A stretch of DNA of 64,000 bases, from the NCBI RefSeq assembly GCF_030063475.1, contig NZ_JASIRT010000019.1, positions 1 through 64,000 of the forward strand, written 5' to 3'. The stretch is from Roseomonas sp. E05. GTDB taxonomy: Bacteria > Pseudomonadota > Alphaproteobacteria > Acetobacterales > Acetobacteraceae. Each line of letters starts with the position of its first letter. Within the stretch, counting starts at the first letter, position 1. A program made the translations under genes and the position numbers. Below, piece by piece: positions 10,792 to 20,590 of the stretch. The notes under the pieces were generated by a model that had not been told where the DNA came from, searched no databases, and saw only the letters and a list, made by a program, of their open reading frames with translations.

Positions 10792-10825
10792 GCGATGCCA
10801 TCCCGGGCATCCGTCGCGGGTTTTT
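10792..10825 (+). terminator. Possible terminator after the secreted-protein gene
   Basis: A bulged hairpin (arms near 10792-10799 and 10807-10818) is followed by five T residues at 10821-10825. The stem is imperfect. Confidence 0.4.
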
Positions 10826-10865
10826 CCGGTTGCCTCTGCATCGCTGTCCTTCGAGAGGCCCCGGC

Positions 10866-11999
10866 ATGATCCCGACCCGGCTGCATGGCGTGATCGACTA
10901 CGCCGTTTCCGCGGCGCTGTTCGGCCTTTCCACCTCGCGCGCGCTCCCTACTCCGGTGCGGCGGGTGCTGGCCACCGCAGGCGCCGGCCATGTCAGCTAT
11001 TCCGTGCTGACGGACTACGAGGGGGGCGCCTACCCGGCGCTCACGATGCGCGAGCACCTGGCGCTCGACGCCGCCGCCGCGGCGGCGATCTGCGGCGCGG
11101 GCCTGCTGATGCGCCGGCAGCCGGCCGGGGCGCGGGCGCTGCTCATCGGCATCGGCCTGGCGGAGCTCGCGGTGGTCGCGGCGAGCAGCGCCACCCCCGT
11201 CAGCGGCCCCGGACAGGATGCCGGACCCGCCGGGCCTCTGCTGGGGCATGACGAGGCCACCGCCGCCGACCAGGTCGGCTATCCGCCGCTTGATACGCCC
11301 AAGCCCGTGGCGGAGGACGTCTTCGTCGTGGACAGCCTGCTGCCCGGCATGCTGGGCGCGGTGCTGCCCGTGCGCATGACGGTGATCCGCCTGCCCGATG
11401 GCAGCCTGCTCCTGCACTCGCCCACGCGGTTCAGCCATCCCTTGAAGCAGAAGCTGGAAGAGCTCGGCCCCATCCTGCATCTGGTGGCGCCCAGCATCGC
11501 GCACTGGCAGTTCCTGGAGGCGTGGCAGCGTGCCTGCCCCGGCGCCATCACCTGGGCCGCCCCTGGCCTGCGCGAGCGGTCGCAGGTGCGGCGGAGCGGC
11601 GTGCGGCTGGATCACGACCTGCATGAGGCGCCGCCCCTGACCTGGGGCGACGCCATGGCGATGGTCACGGTGGAGGGCGGCATGGGCTTCCACGAGGTCG
11701 CGCTCTTCCACCGCCCCACGCGCACGCTCATGCTGACCGACCTCGCCATGCGCCTGGAGGCCCCGAAGGTGCCGGCGCCGCTGCGCCCGCTGATCCGCAT
11801 GTTCGGCACGATGGCCCCGGATTCCATGCCGCCGCCCTATCTGCGCGCGGTGGTGAAGCTGCGGCGGCAGGAAGCGGCCGAGGCCGCATGGCGGCTGCTC
11901 GACCTGCAGCCCGAGCGTGTCATCTTCGCGCATGGGCGCTGGTTCGAGCGCGACGGCGCCGCCGAGCTGCGGCATTCGCTGCGCTGGCTGCTCGGCTGA
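10866..11999 (+). CDS. DUF4336 protein with an N-terminal membrane domain
   Basis: A 377-residue protein starting MIPTRLHGVIDYAVSAALFG (GAGAGG upstream). Residues 1-110 form about three or four hydrophobic helices, like small SPW/DoxX-like membrane domains. From about residue 150 the sequence (VFVVDSLLPGMLGAVLPVRMTVIRLPDGSLLLHSPTRF...ELGPILHLVAPSIAHWQFLEAW) matches DUF4336, a metallo-beta-lactamase-like fold family of unknown role. The two-domain fusion suggests a membrane-anchored hydrolase-like domain. Confidence 0.75.
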   Translation: MIPTRLHGVIDYAVSAALFGLSTSRALPTPVRRVLATAGAGHVSYSVLTDYEGGAYPALTMREHLALDAAAAAAICGAGLLMRRQPAGARALLIGIGLAELAVVAASSATPVSGPGQDAGPAGPLLGHDEATAADQVGYPPLDTPKPVAEDVFVVDSLLPGMLGAVLPVRMTVIRLPDGSLLLHSPTRFSHPLKQKLEELGPILHLVAPSIAHWQFLEAWQRACPGAITWAAPGLRERSQVRRSGVRLDHDLHEAPPLTWGDAMAMVTVEGGMGFHEVALFHRPTRTLMLTDLAMRLEAPKVPAPLRPLIRMFGTMAPDSMPPPYLRAVVKLRRQEAAEAAWRLLDLQPERVIFAHGRWFERDGAAELRHSLRWLLG

Positions 12000-12006
12000 G
12001 GCGCCC

Positions 12007-13494
12007 TCAGGCGAGCGGCGCGTTGGGGTCGCCCGGCGCGGTCTCGTGCCCCAGCTCCACCAGCGCGACGATGCGGCGTCCGGCGGCATCGGGGCGGCAG
12101 ACGATGGCGCCCTGCTCCTCCATATAGGCCAGCAGGCGCCGCGCCCGCCCGGCGGAGCGGGTGCCATAGGCCTGGGCGATCGTGGCGTCCGAGGGACAGG
12201 GCAGCCGCTCCAGCGCGGCGCGGGCGAGCAGGAGATAGACGCCCTGCGCGTCCTCCGGCAGCGCGGTGGCGCGCGCCTCGATCTGCTGCCATTCGTCGCC
12301 CTCGGCCGCCTCGGCGCTGACGCCGGCCCGCGCCACCGCCAGCATCCGGCGGAAGGCGGGGATCTCCGGCGGCTTGCCAGCGATGGCATGAATGCGCAGA
12401 CGCACCAGGAAGTCCTGGTACAGCACGCTGACGGAGCGGAAGGCGGCCTCCGGCTCGGCCAGGATCTGCCGCAGGATCTCTTCCAGGCGCCGCTTGCGGG
12501 CGGCGCGCTCCTCCGGCGTCGGTTCCGGCTCGGCGCGCGGCGCCGCCACCGCAGGCCGGGCCTGGGCGAGCTGGGTCAGGATGTCCGGCGGCGGCGCGGG
12601 GGCACGGCGCGGCGGCGGGCGCATCACCGGCTCGGGTTCCGCCGCGGCGGCCAGGACCAACTCCTTGGCCTCCTCCGGCGCGGTCTGCGGCAGCGGGATC
12701 AGCCCGGGATTGGTGCCGCGCGATTCCGTCTCCACCGCGCCGATGCGGATGGCCAGCGGGCGGCGCGACAAGGCCGGGCCGAGCGCGACGAAGGCGCCAC
12801 GCGGCAGGTCGCGGAACATCTCGGCCTGACGGCGCTCCATGCCGAGCAGATCGGCGGCGCGCGCCATGTCGATGTCGAGGAAGGTGCGGCCCATCAGGAA
12901 GTTGCTGGCCTCGGCGGCGACGTTCTTCGCCAGCTTGGCCAGGCGCTGGGTGGCGATGACGCCGGCCAGCCCGCGCTTGCGCCCGCGCGACATCAGGTTG
13001 GCCATGGCACCGAGCGAGGCGCGGCGGGCCTCGTCGGAGACCTCGCCGGCGGCGGCGGGGGCGAAGAGCTGCGCCTCGTCCACCACCACCAGCATGGGCG
13101 ACCAGTGATCGCGCTCGGCGTCGAACAGCCCGCCGAGGAAGGCGGCGGCGTGTCGCATCTGCCCGTCGGCATCCAGCCCTTCGAGGTTCAGCACGACGGA
13201 GACGCGGTGCACCCGCACCCGGTCGGCGGCGCGCTGCAGCGCGGCCTCGGTGTGTTGGGCGGCGTCGATGACGAGATGGCCGAAGCGGTCGGCGAGCGTG
13301 ACGAAGTCGCCCTCGGGGTCGATCACCGCCTGCTGCACCCAGGGGGCGGACTGCTCCATCAGCCGGCGCAGCAGATGCGACTTGCCGGAACCGGAATTGC
13401 CCTGCACCAGCAGCCGCGTCGCCAGCAGCTCCTCCAGGTCCAGGGTTGCCGCCTGCCCGGCCGTCGTCTGGCCCATCTCGATGCCGACCGTCAT
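12007..13494 (-). CDS. HerA/DUF87-like ATP-binding protein
   Basis: A 495-residue RecA/FtsK-superfamily ATPase. Walker A GNSGSGKS is at 32-39, Walker B LVVVDEAQ at 135-142, and a sensor-like region GLAGVIATQRLAKL at about 175. The pattern matches HerA-like helicases and VirB4/TraC-like DUF87 proteins. The C-terminal third is a Pro/Ala/Glu-rich linker and a helical domain that ends with a winged-helix-like segment. No NurA nuclease, Mre11/Rad50 or conjugation gene is nearby, so the partner is unknown. GGAGAGGTGG lies just before the ATG. Confidence 0.78.
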   Translation of the reverse strand: MTVGIEMGQTTAGQAATLDLEELLATRLLVQGNSGSGKSHLLRRLMEQSAPWVQQAVIDPEGDFVTLADRFGHLVIDAAQHTEAALQRAADRVRVHRVSVVLNLEGLDADGQMRHAAAFLGGLFDAERDHWSPMLVVVDEAQLFAPAAAGEVSDEARRASLGAMANLMSRGRKRGLAGVIATQRLAKLAKNVAAEASNFLMGRTFLDIDMARAADLLGMERRQAEMFRDLPRGAFVALGPALSRRPLAIRIGAVETESRGTNPGLIPLPQTAPEEAKELVLAAAAEPEPVMRPPPRRAPAPPPDILTQLAQARPAVAAPRAEPEPTPEERAARKRRLEEILRQILAEPEAAFRSVSVLYQDFLVRLRIHAIAGKPPEIPAFRRMLAVARAGVSAEAAEGDEWQQIEARATALPEDAQGVYLLLARAALERLPCPSDATIAQAYGTRSAGRARRLLAYMEEQGAIVCRPDAAGRRIVALVELGHETAPGDPNAPLA

Positions 13495-13591
13495 CCACCT
13501 CTCCGCCGCGTTCGGGGCGGAGCTATAGCGGATCGGGGCGGAGTCGCCAGGGATGGCTGGCCTGCGAAGGAAACGCAGGCCAGCCTTGCCC

Positions 13592-14824
13592 TCAGGTCTT
13601 CACCAGCGGGCAGCCGCCTTCGGAGATCGGGCGGAAGGCTTCCTCCGCCGGGACGGTGCCCTCCAGCCGGTAGTAGTCCCAGGGGCCGCGGCTCTCGCCC
13701 GGCGCCTTCACCTGGAACAGGTAGGAGGGATGCACCTTGCGGCCATCGGCGCGCAGCGTGCCGGCGCCGAAGCAGTCGTCATCGGTGGGCATGGCCTTCA
13801 TGCGCGTGAGCACCTCCAGGCCGCTGGCCTTGGCGGCCGGCAGGCCCATCTCGGCCACCGCCTTCAGGTAGTGCAGCACGCCCGAATAGGTGCCGGCATG
13901 CTCCTGGTTCGGCCAGTTGCCGGCGACCTTGGGCTTCACGCGCTCCAGGAAGGCGCGGGTGCGGTCGTTCAGGTCCCAGTAGAAGGCCTCCGACAGCAGC
14001 AGCCCCTGCGCCGTCTCCAGCCCGAGGGCGTGGATATCAGTGACGAACATCGGCGTGCCCGCCAGCCGCACGCCGCGTTGCGTGACACCGAACTCGCGGG
14101 CCTGCTTGATGCAGTTCACCATGTCCGCGCCGGCCATCAGCAGGCCGACCACCTTGGCGCGGCTCGCCTGCGCCTGCACGAGGTAGGAGGCGAAATCCGT
14201 CGTCCCCGGAAAGGGGAAGCGAACCGAGCCCGCCACCTTGCCGCCGCTGCTCTCGACGAAGCGCGTCAGGTCGCGCTCCATCTGGTGGCCGAAGGCATAG
14301 TCGGCGACGATGAGGAACCAGCTGTCCCCACCATTGCGCACGGTGGCCTTGCCGACAGTGTTGGCCAGCATCCAGGTGTCGGCCGTCCAGTGGACGGTGT
14401 TGGCGGAGCAGCGCTCGCCGGTCAGCGCCGCCGAGAGGGCGCCGGTGTTCACCTGGACCTTGTTCTTCTCCTGCACCAGCCCGGCGACGGCGAGCGCAAT
14501 GGCGGAATTGTTGACCTCGCAGATCATGTCCACACCGCTCTGGTCGATCCACTGGCGCGCCAGGGCGAGGGCGAGGTCAGGCTTGTTCTGATGGTCGCCC
14601 TGCAGCACCTCGACGGGGATGCCACGGGCGGAAAGGTCCAGGTCCTCCACCGCCTGCTTCGCGCAGGCGAGCGCCGTGGGGCCGGAGGTGTCCCGGTAGG
14701 GGCCGGAGAAGTCGGCCAACACGCCGATGCGGATGGGGGCCGGTGCCTGGGCGCGCGCCTGGGGCAGCGGCGCCAGCAGCGCCGCGCCACCCGCAAGAAG
14801 TTGGCGACGGTTGATCTGGAGCAT
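13592..14824 (-). CDS. ABC transporter substrate-binding protein, LivK type
   Basis: A 410-residue periplasmic protein with a type I periplasmic-binding fold. The signal peptide MLQINRRQLLAGGAALLAPLPQARAQ contains a twin Arg. The mature start APIRIGVLADFSGPYRDTSGPTALACAKQAVEDL is typical of branched-chain amino acid or amide binding proteins (Peripla_BP_6). No LivFGHM genes are nearby, so it is an orphan subunit. GGGAAG precedes the start. Confidence 0.85.
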   Translation of the reverse strand: MLQINRRQLLAGGAALLAPLPQARAQAPAPIRIGVLADFSGPYRDTSGPTALACAKQAVEDLDLSARGIPVEVLQGDHQNKPDLALALARQWIDQSGVDMICEVNNSAIALAVAGLVQEKNKVQVNTGALSAALTGERCSANTVHWTADTWMLANTVGKATVRNGGDSWFLIVADYAFGHQMERDLTRFVESSGGKVAGSVRFPFPGTTDFASYLVQAQASRAKVVGLLMAGADMVNCIKQAREFGVTQRGVRLAGTPMFVTDIHALGLETAQGLLLSEAFYWDLNDRTRAFLERVKPKVAGNWPNQEHAGTYSGVLHYLKAVAEMGLPAAKASGLEVLTRMKAMPTDDDCFGAGTLRADGRKVHPSYLFQVKAPGESRGPWDYYRLEGTVPAEEAFRPISEGGCPLVKT

Positions 14825-14973
14825 GTCTCGGACTCTTCCCTTCAGGGCGGCACTTGGCGGCCACCTTCAGTGGGAAGATTCGCTGCTGGCACGGCCCCCT
14901 GCAAGCAGAAGTTTTCCGGTACGGGAATGGCTTTCAAAGGATGGAAAGCGTGCCTCCACCTGCGGCCGGCGCT

Positions 14974-15921
14974 TCAGGAGGCCCGCGCCGGCAGGCGCAG
15001 CGTCCCGAGCGCGACGCCGCCGAGCACCAGGGCCATGGCGACGGCGTGGTAGGGATGCAGGCTCTCGCCCAGCAGGGCGGCGCCGAGCACCAGGGCATAG
15101 GCCGGCACCAGGTACATGGACATGCTGGCCTGCGCCGCCCCGACCATGCCGACCACCCGCGCGAAGGCGCCATAGGCGCCGATACCGGCCACGATGCCAA
15201 GGAACAACATGCCCCAGAAGGCCTGCGCGCCGAGCGCCGGCACGCCCATCCGCGCCCATTCCAGCCCGACCAGCGGCAGCAGCCCGGCCGCGCCGCCCGT
15301 CGCCACGACCCAGACCAGCAGCATCGGCGGCAGCGGCACCGGGCGGTGGCGCAGCAGCGCGGTGTAGCCGGCCCAGGCCAGGATGGCGCCGAACATCAGG
15401 GCATCACCGGGATTCAGTTCAAAGCGCAGCAGCGCCGCGACATCGCCCCGGAAGGCGGCCACGCCGATGCCGCAGAAGGCGCAGGCGATGCCGGCCAGCA
15501 TGGCCGGCCGCAGCCGCACGCCCCAGACCACCCGCTCGATGATCGCCACCAGCAGCGGCGACATGGCGGCGATCAGTGCGATGTTGCCGGCGCTGGTGTA
15601 GCGCGCCGCGCCATATTGTGGCGCCACGCTGGCCACGCCGCCCAGCAACGCGAGCAGTGCCAGCATGCCTGGCGAGGCATGGCGCAGCGCCCCCGCGCGC
15701 AGATGCGGCCAGACCAGCGGCAGGAGGAGCAGCCCCGCCACCGCCCAGCGGCCGAAGGCCAGCGTCACCGGCGGCACCGAACCGCTGAGCCAGCGGGCAC
15801 CGACCATGTTGCTGGCGAAAAGCAGTGGCGCCCCCAGAAAAAGCAGGATCACCAGCCAGCGCGGACCGGCCGGCGTGCCGAAGGGGATGCGCGAAACGGT
15901 CGGGAGGTTTGGCAGCGGCAT
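14974..15921 (-). CDS. EamA/DMT-family exporter
   Basis: A 315-residue inner-membrane protein with about ten transmembrane helices arranged as two EamA repeats. The first begins WLVILLFLGAPLLFASNMVGARWL and the second GDALMFGAILAWAGYTALLRHR. Members export amino acids, metabolites or nucleotides; the substrate is not visible. Its upstream region (15922-16108) is notably AT-richer than the rest and carries a set of inverted repeats, which suggests a regulated promoter. Confidence 0.85.
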   Translation of the reverse strand: MPLPNLPTVSRIPFGTPAGPRWLVILLFLGAPLLFASNMVGARWLSGSVPPVTLAFGRWAVAGLLLLPLVWPHLRAGALRHASPGMLALLALLGGVASVAPQYGAARYTSAGNIALIAAMSPLLVAIIERVVWGVRLRPAMLAGIACAFCGIGVAAFRGDVAALLRFELNPGDALMFGAILAWAGYTALLRHRPVPLPPMLLVWVVATGGAAGLLPLVGLEWARMGVPALGAQAFWGMLFLGIVAGIGAYGAFARVVGMVGAAQASMSMYLVPAYALVLGAALLGESLHPYHAVAMALVLGGVALGTLRLPARAS

Positions 15922-16028
15922 CGGCTTTGCCCTTCGGCCCGGATCCTGTGCAGGACCGAGCCTAAGGCAACCACGTCAGTCATTCTTACCGAATTGCAGG
16001 GGTAATTCGCGAAAGCTTGGGAGAATTT

Positions 16029-16065
16029 TTCTGCGAAAATGGCAGAAGACGGATAATTCTTCTGC
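16029..16065. promoter_or_regulatory. Triple inverted-repeat array upstream of the EamA gene
   Basis: Three alternating arms: TTCTGC at 16029-16034, GCAGAAGA at 16042-16049 and TCTTCTGC at 16058-16065. The second and third arms form a perfect 8-bp palindrome with an 8-base spacer; the first and second form a 6-bp palindrome with a 7-base spacer. The region lies 108-144 bases before the start of the EamA gene and 44 bases beyond the serC stop. It looks like an operator for a dimeric regulator with two sites, but the regulator is unknown. Confidence 0.45.
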
Positions 16066-16108
16066 GGTGCGGCGGAGGTAGCCGCCGTCTGGCCGCCCCC
16101 TCCCTGCC

Positions 16109-17278
16109 TCAGCCGAAGCGCAGGGCGGTTTCGGCCAGCGCCCAGTCGATCCAGGGCAGCAGGGCGTGCAGGTCGGCGGTTTCCACGGTGGCGCCGCCCC
16201 AGAGCCGCAGGCCCGGCGGCGCGTCCCGATAGGGCGCCACGTCCAACGCCACGCCCTCCTGCTCCAGCAACCCCACCAGCGCCTTGGTGGCGGCAGCCTG
16301 CCCGGCGACGTCCAGCGCGGTGAACCAGGGCGCCACGATGCGGAGGCAGATGGAGGTGCAGGAGCGCGTCTCCGGCCGCTCCGCCAGGAAGGCCACCTGC
16401 GGCTGCCGCGCCACCCATTCCGCCACCGTCGCCAGATTGGCCTCGGAGCGGGCGATCAGCGCCGGCAGGCCGCCGATCGATTCCGCCCAGCGCAGCCCGT
16501 CCAGCGCGTCCTCGACGACCAGCATGGAGGGGGTGTTGATGGTATCGCCCTGGAAGATGCCCTCGATCAGCTTGCCGCCCTTGGTCAGGCGAAAGATCTT
16601 CGGCAGCGGCCAGGCCGGGATGTGGGACTCAAGCCGCGCCACGGCCCGCGGCGAGAGTGCCAGCATCCCATGCGCCGCCTCGCCGCCCAGCACCTTCTGC
16701 CAGGACCAGGTGACGACATCGAGCTTGTCCCAGGGCAGGTCCATGGCGAAAGCCGCCGAGGTGGCATCGCAGATCGCCAGCCCCTCGCGGTCGGCGGCGA
16801 TCCAGCCGGCATCGGGCAGGCGCACGCCCGAGGTGGTGCCGTTCCAGACGAAGACCATGTCGCGCTTCGGATCGGCCTGGGTCAGGTCAGGAAGCTGGCC
16901 ATAGGGTGCCGGCAGCAGCCGGACATCCGGCAGGCGGAGCTGCTGGGTGATGTCCGTGGCCCACTCGCCGGAGAAGCTCTCCCAGGCCAGCACGTCCACC
17001 CCGCGGGGGCCGAGCAGCGACCACAGCGCCATCTCCACCGCGCCGGTATCGGAAGCCGGCACGATGCCAAGCCGCCAGCCCTCCGGCATGCCCAGCACCG
17101 CCTTGGAGCGCGCGATCACCTCGGCCAGCCGCGCCTTGGCGACCGGCGCGCGATGGCTGCGGCCGAGCAGCGCGCCCTCCAGCGCCGCCAGCGACCATCC
17201 CGGCCGCTTGGCGCAGGGGCCGGAGGAGAAGCAGGCATTGGCCGGGCGCTGGCTGGGCCGGGGGTTGTCTTGCGCCAT
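16109..17278 (-). CDS. serC: Phosphoserine transaminase
   Basis: A 389-residue PLP enzyme of serine (and possibly pyridoxal phosphate) biosynthesis. It converts 3-phosphohydroxypyruvate and glutamate to phosphoserine and 2-oxoglutarate. The PLP Lys is K195 in [11 protein letters not shown] and the PLP-ring Asp is D171 in AICDATSA. The opening [16 protein letters not shown] is typical of the alphaproteobacterial SerC subgroup (TIGR01365-like). No serA lies next to it. The 73-base leader has no clear riboswitch that I can recognise. Confidence 0.92.
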   Translation of the reverse strand: MAQDNPRPSQRPANACFSSGPCAKRPGWSLAALEGALLGRSHRAPVAKARLAEVIARSKAVLGMPEGWRLGIVPASDTGAVEMALWSLLGPRGVDVLAWESFSGEWATDITQQLRLPDVRLLPAPYGQLPDLTQADPKRDMVFVWNGTTSGVRLPDAGWIAADREGLAICDATSAAFAMDLPWDKLDVVTWSWQKVLGGEAAHGMLALSPRAVARLESHIPAWPLPKIFRLTKGGKLIEGIFQGDTINTPSMLVVEDALDGLRWAESIGGLPALIARSEANLATVAEWVARQPQVAFLAERPETRSCTSICLRIVAPWFTALDVAGQAAATKALVGLLEQEGVALDVAPYRDAPPGLRLWGGATVETADLHALLPWIDWALAETALRFG

Positions 17279-17351
17279 GGCGGGTCACACTCGCGGTTCG
17301 GAACGGTTGGCAGGGGTTTGCGCCGGCTCGCCCGGAGGATCAAGCGGGGCG

Positions 17352-18200
17352 TCAAGCCGCGGGCAGCAGCACCTCCCCCTGGGCATAGAGCACGGCATGG
17401 CCGCCCATGCGGACGCGGTCGCCGCGCAGCTCGCACCAGAGCGTGCCGCCGCGCGCGCTGGCCTGGCGGCAGACCAGCCGCTCCTGCCCCAGCCGGCCGG
17501 CCCAGAACGGCACGAGCTGCACATGGGCGGCGCCCGTCACCGGATCCTCCGGGATGCCGACGGCAGCGGCGAAATAGCGCGAGACCACGTCATGCACCCC
17601 GTCGTCACCCGGCGCCGTGACGATCACGCGGGGCGCGGCCCCGGGTGCGACGCCCGCCTCCCGCAGGCCGGCGATACGGCCATGGTCGGGCGAGAGGGCC
17701 CGCACGGTGTCGGCGCGGTCGAACAGGCAGATCCAGTCGCGGCCTTTCCATACCTCGCGCGGGACCGCGCCCAGCGCGGCGGCGAGCCCCGGTGGCGGGG
17801 CGTGGCTGCGGCGCGGCGGATTGGCCGGGAAGTCCAGCACGAGGCGCTTGCCTTCCCGCACCACGCGGAGCAGGCCGGAGGCGGTGCGGAAGCACAATTC
17901 CCCCGGCTCGCCCAGTTCAGAGGCGAGCACGAAGGCGGTGGCCAAGGTGGCATGGCCGCAGAGCGGCACCTCGGCGGTGGGGGTGAACCAGCGGAGGTGC
18001 CACTGGCCCGGCCCGTCCGGTACGAAGAAGGCCGTCTCGCTGAGATTGTGCTCGAAGGCCATGCGCTGCATCAGCGCATCCGGCAGCCAGGCGCGCAGCG
18101 GCACCACGGCAGCGGGATTGCCCGTGAAGGGATGCTCGGCGAAGGCGTCAACCTGATAGAAGGGCACCCGGGCGGGGTGCGAGGCGGGTGGCGTATCCAT
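17352..18200 (-). CDS. PhzF family isomerase
   Basis: A 282-residue member of the PhzF/YddE epimerase-isomerase fold (diaminopimelate-epimerase-like). VPFYQVDAFAEHPFTGNPAAVVPL contains the conserved early motif, and the catalytic Glu is in EHNLSETAFFV. The GHATLATAFVL and DPVTGAAH motifs are also present. The start is MDTPPASH; a further ATG at 18218 is possible. Substrate unknown. Confidence 0.85.
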   Translation of the reverse strand: MDTPPASHPARVPFYQVDAFAEHPFTGNPAAVVPLRAWLPDALMQRMAFEHNLSETAFFVPDGPGQWHLRWFTPTAEVPLCGHATLATAFVLASELGEPGELCFRTASGLLRVVREGKRLVLDFPANPPRRSHAPPPGLAAALGAVPREVWKGRDWICLFDRADTVRALSPDHGRIAGLREAGVAPGAAPRVIVTAPGDDGVHDVVSRYFAAAVGIPEDPVTGAAHVQLVPFWAGRLGQERLVCRQASARGGTLWCELRGDRVRMGGHAVLYAQGEVLLPAA

Positions 18201-18281
18201 CGGGGGCACCTGTTGCACTGCGCTGCACCCAGCTTGCCCGCAGGAAAGGTGGCCGCGAAGGCCACGCTTCCCTCCGACAGG

Positions 18282-19097
18282 TCATGCCAGGGTTGCGAGC
18301 CGCGCCGGATCCACCGTGACGGCATGGTTGAGCGGCCCGTGCCCCTTCCCCAGCCCCGGCGCCGTGCGCAGCGCCGCCTGCACATAGGCGCGCGCCCGTG
18401 CCACCGCGCCGCGCAGCCCGAGCCCCTGCGCCAACCCCGCGGCAATGGCCGAGGCCAATGTGCAGCCGGTTCCATGGGTGTGGGGGGTCTCGATGCGCTC
18501 GCTCTCGAAGGTCTCGACGCCTTCGGGCGTCGCCAGCAGGTCCACCAGCCGTGTGCCGGGCAGGTGCCCCCCCTTCAGCAGCACCGCCGGCACGCCGAGA
18601 GCCAGCAACCTGCCGGCCGCCTCGCGCATCGCCTCGACCGAGCCGACCGGCATCCCGGCCAGCACCTCCGCCTCGGGCAGGTTGGGCGTGATGATGCTGG
18701 CGAAGGGCAGCAGGCGGCGCTTCAGCGTCTCCACCGCCGCCTCGGCCAGCAGGTGATGGCCGCCCTTGGCCACCATGACGGGGTCCACAACCACCGGCAG
18801 GCGCGCCCCGTGCGCCTCCAGCGCGTCGCAGACAGCGTCAATGGTGGCGGTGTCGCCGAGCATGCCGGTCTTGATGACGTCGGCGCCGATATCCTCCAGG
18901 CTGAGGCGGATCTGCTGCCGGATGAAGTCCGGCGGCACCGGATGGACGCCGTGCACGCCCAGCGTGTCCTGCGCCGTCAGGGCGGTGATGGCGGTGGCGG
19001 CGTAGGCATCCAGCGCGGTGCAGGCCTTGATGTCGGCCTGGATGCCCGCGCCGCCGCCGGAATCCGAGCCGGCGATGATCAGCACCCGCCCCTGCAT
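18282..19097 (-). CDS. thiD: Hydroxymethylpyrimidine / phosphomethylpyrimidine kinase
   Basis: A 271-residue ribokinase-superfamily kinase that phosphorylates HMP and HMP-phosphate in thiamine synthesis. Seen: the N-terminal VLIIAGSDSGGGAGIQADIK, the substrate pocket, TGMLGDT, and the GTGCTLASAIAAGLAQG anion-hole/ATP region. The start codon overlaps the glmM stop (TGATG on the minus strand), indicating translational coupling. It is unlinked to thiE at 40314. Confidence 0.93.
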   Translation of the reverse strand: MQGRVLIIAGSDSGGGAGIQADIKACTALDAYAATAITALTAQDTLGVHGVHPVPPDFIRQQIRLSLEDIGADVIKTGMLGDTATIDAVCDALEAHGARLPVVVDPVMVAKGGHHLLAEAAVETLKRRLLPFASIITPNLPEAEVLAGMPVGSVEAMREAAGRLLALGVPAVLLKGGHLPGTRLVDLLATPEGVETFESERIETPHTHGTGCTLASAIAAGLAQGLGLRGAVARARAYVQAALRTAPGLGKGHGPLNHAVTVDPARLATLA

Positions 19098-20497
19098 CAG
19101 CCGGCCTCCCCGAGCTGGCTGGCCAGCACCCGCTCCGGCCCGGCGGCGGAGCGCGCCCGGATCAGCGCCGCCAGCTCCTCCACCGTGCGCTCCACCAGCG
19201 ACTCTTCCTCCGCCTCGGCCATGACGCGGATCACCGGCTCGGTGCCGCTGGCGCGGATCAGCACGCGTCCGCGCGCGCCCAGCCGCGTCTCCGCCGAGGC
19301 GATGGCCTCCGCCACTCCGGGGTCCTCCAGCGGGCTGATGCCGGCATAGCGCACATTGACCAGCCGCTGCGGCAGCGGCGTGAAGCAGCGGCAGACCTGG
19401 CTGGCCGGGCGCCCCTCCTCCACCAGCACCGCCAGCACCTGCAGCGCCGCCACCAGCCCATCGCCGGTAGTGCCGAAATCACTCAGGATCATGTGGCCGG
19501 ACTGCTCGCCGCCAAGGTTGCAGCCGGTCTCGCGCATCCGCTCGCCCACATAGCGGTCACCGACGCGGGTGCGCAGCAGCCTCACCCCCCGCGCCTGCAG
19601 GAAACGCTCCAGGCCCAGGTTGGACATGACGGTGGCCACCACCGCCTCGCCGCGCAGCCGCCCCTGCGCTGCCCAGGACTGCGCCACCAGCGCCAGGATC
19701 TGGTCACCATCGACGATCTGACCCAGCTCGTCGGCCAGCACCAGGCGATCGGCATCGCCATCCAGCGCGATGCCGAGATCGGCGCGCCGCTCGCGGACCA
19801 GCTCGGCCAGCCGCTCCGGCGCGGTGGAGCCGCATTCGCGGTTGATGTTGAAGCCGTCCGGCGAGACACCGACCGGCACCACCTCGGCGCCCAGTTCCCA
19901 CAGCACGGTGGGAGCCACCCTGTAGGCGGCGCCATGCGCGCAATCGATCACGATGCGCTTGCCGGCCAGGCTGAGCCCCTTGGGGAAGCTCGCCTTCACC
20001 GCCTCGATATAGCGGCCCGGCGCGTCCTCCAGCCGGCTGGCGCGGCCGAGGCGGGAAGGTGCGACAAGCTGGGCACTGAGGTCGCCGGCCATCAGCGCCT
20101 CGATCTCCGCCTCCTCGGCGTCCGAGAGCTTCAGCCCGTCCGGCCCGAAGAGCTTGATGCCATTGTCCTCGAAAGGATTGTGGCTGGCCGAGATCATCAC
20201 GCCGAGATCGGCCCGCAGGGAGCGCGTCAGCATGGCGATGGCCGGCGTCGGCAGCGGACCCACCAGCACCACGTCCATCCCCGCGCCGACGAAGCCCGCC
20301 GTCAGTGCCGGTTCCAGCATGTAGCCGGAGAGGCGCGTGTCCTTGCCGATCACCACCCGGTGCCGGTGGGCGCCACGATTGAAGAACCGCCCTGCCGCCT
20401 GGCCCAGGCGCAGGGCGGTGGAGGCATCCATCGGCGCCCGGTTCGCCACCCCGCGAATCCCATCCGTACCAAACAGGCGGCGCACCGCATCAGCCAT
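19097..20497 (-). CDS. glmM: Phosphoglucosamine mutase
   Basis: A 466-residue alpha-phosphohexomutase that makes glucosamine-1-phosphate for UDP-GlcNAc and so for peptidoglycan and LPS. Features: [14 protein letters not shown], the active Ser in ISASHNP (about 105), the metal-binding DGDADR loop and the C-terminal [19 protein letters not shown]. The start is MADAVRR at 20497, preceded by a GGAAGGGAAG site; an in-frame upstream start at 20569 is disfavoured. folP lies 93 bases upstream in the same direction and thiD overlaps its stop. Confidence 0.95.
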   Translation of the reverse strand: MADAVRRLFGTDGIRGVANRAPMDASTALRLGQAAGRFFNRGAHRHRVVIGKDTRLSGYMLEPALTAGFVGAGMDVVLVGPLPTPAIAMLTRSLRADLGVMISASHNPFEDNGIKLFGPDGLKLSDAEEAEIEALMAGDLSAQLVAPSRLGRASRLEDAPGRYIEAVKASFPKGLSLAGKRIVIDCAHGAAYRVAPTVLWELGAEVVPVGVSPDGFNINRECGSTAPERLAELVRERRADLGIALDGDADRLVLADELGQIVDGDQILALVAQSWAAQGRLRGEAVVATVMSNLGLERFLQARGVRLLRTRVGDRYVGERMRETGCNLGGEQSGHMILSDFGTTGDGLVAALQVLAVLVEEGRPASQVCRCFTPLPQRLVNVRYAGISPLEDPGVAEAIASAETRLGARGRVLIRASGTEPVIRVMAEAEEESLVERTVEELAALIRARSAAGPERVLASQLGEAG

Positions 20498-20590
20498 GCC
20501 GGGCTTCCCTTCCCTTGAGCCAGGGCGACGGCTGTAGCGCAGAACCCCCCGGCGAATGAATCCCTCCAAATGGAGAATATCCCGAAAACC

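Noticed and set aside
17279-17351. serC leader RNA motif
   Set aside because: The 73-base gap is GC-rich with only an imperfect palindrome (CGGTTCGGAACGG). I could not fit it to a known leader with confidence.
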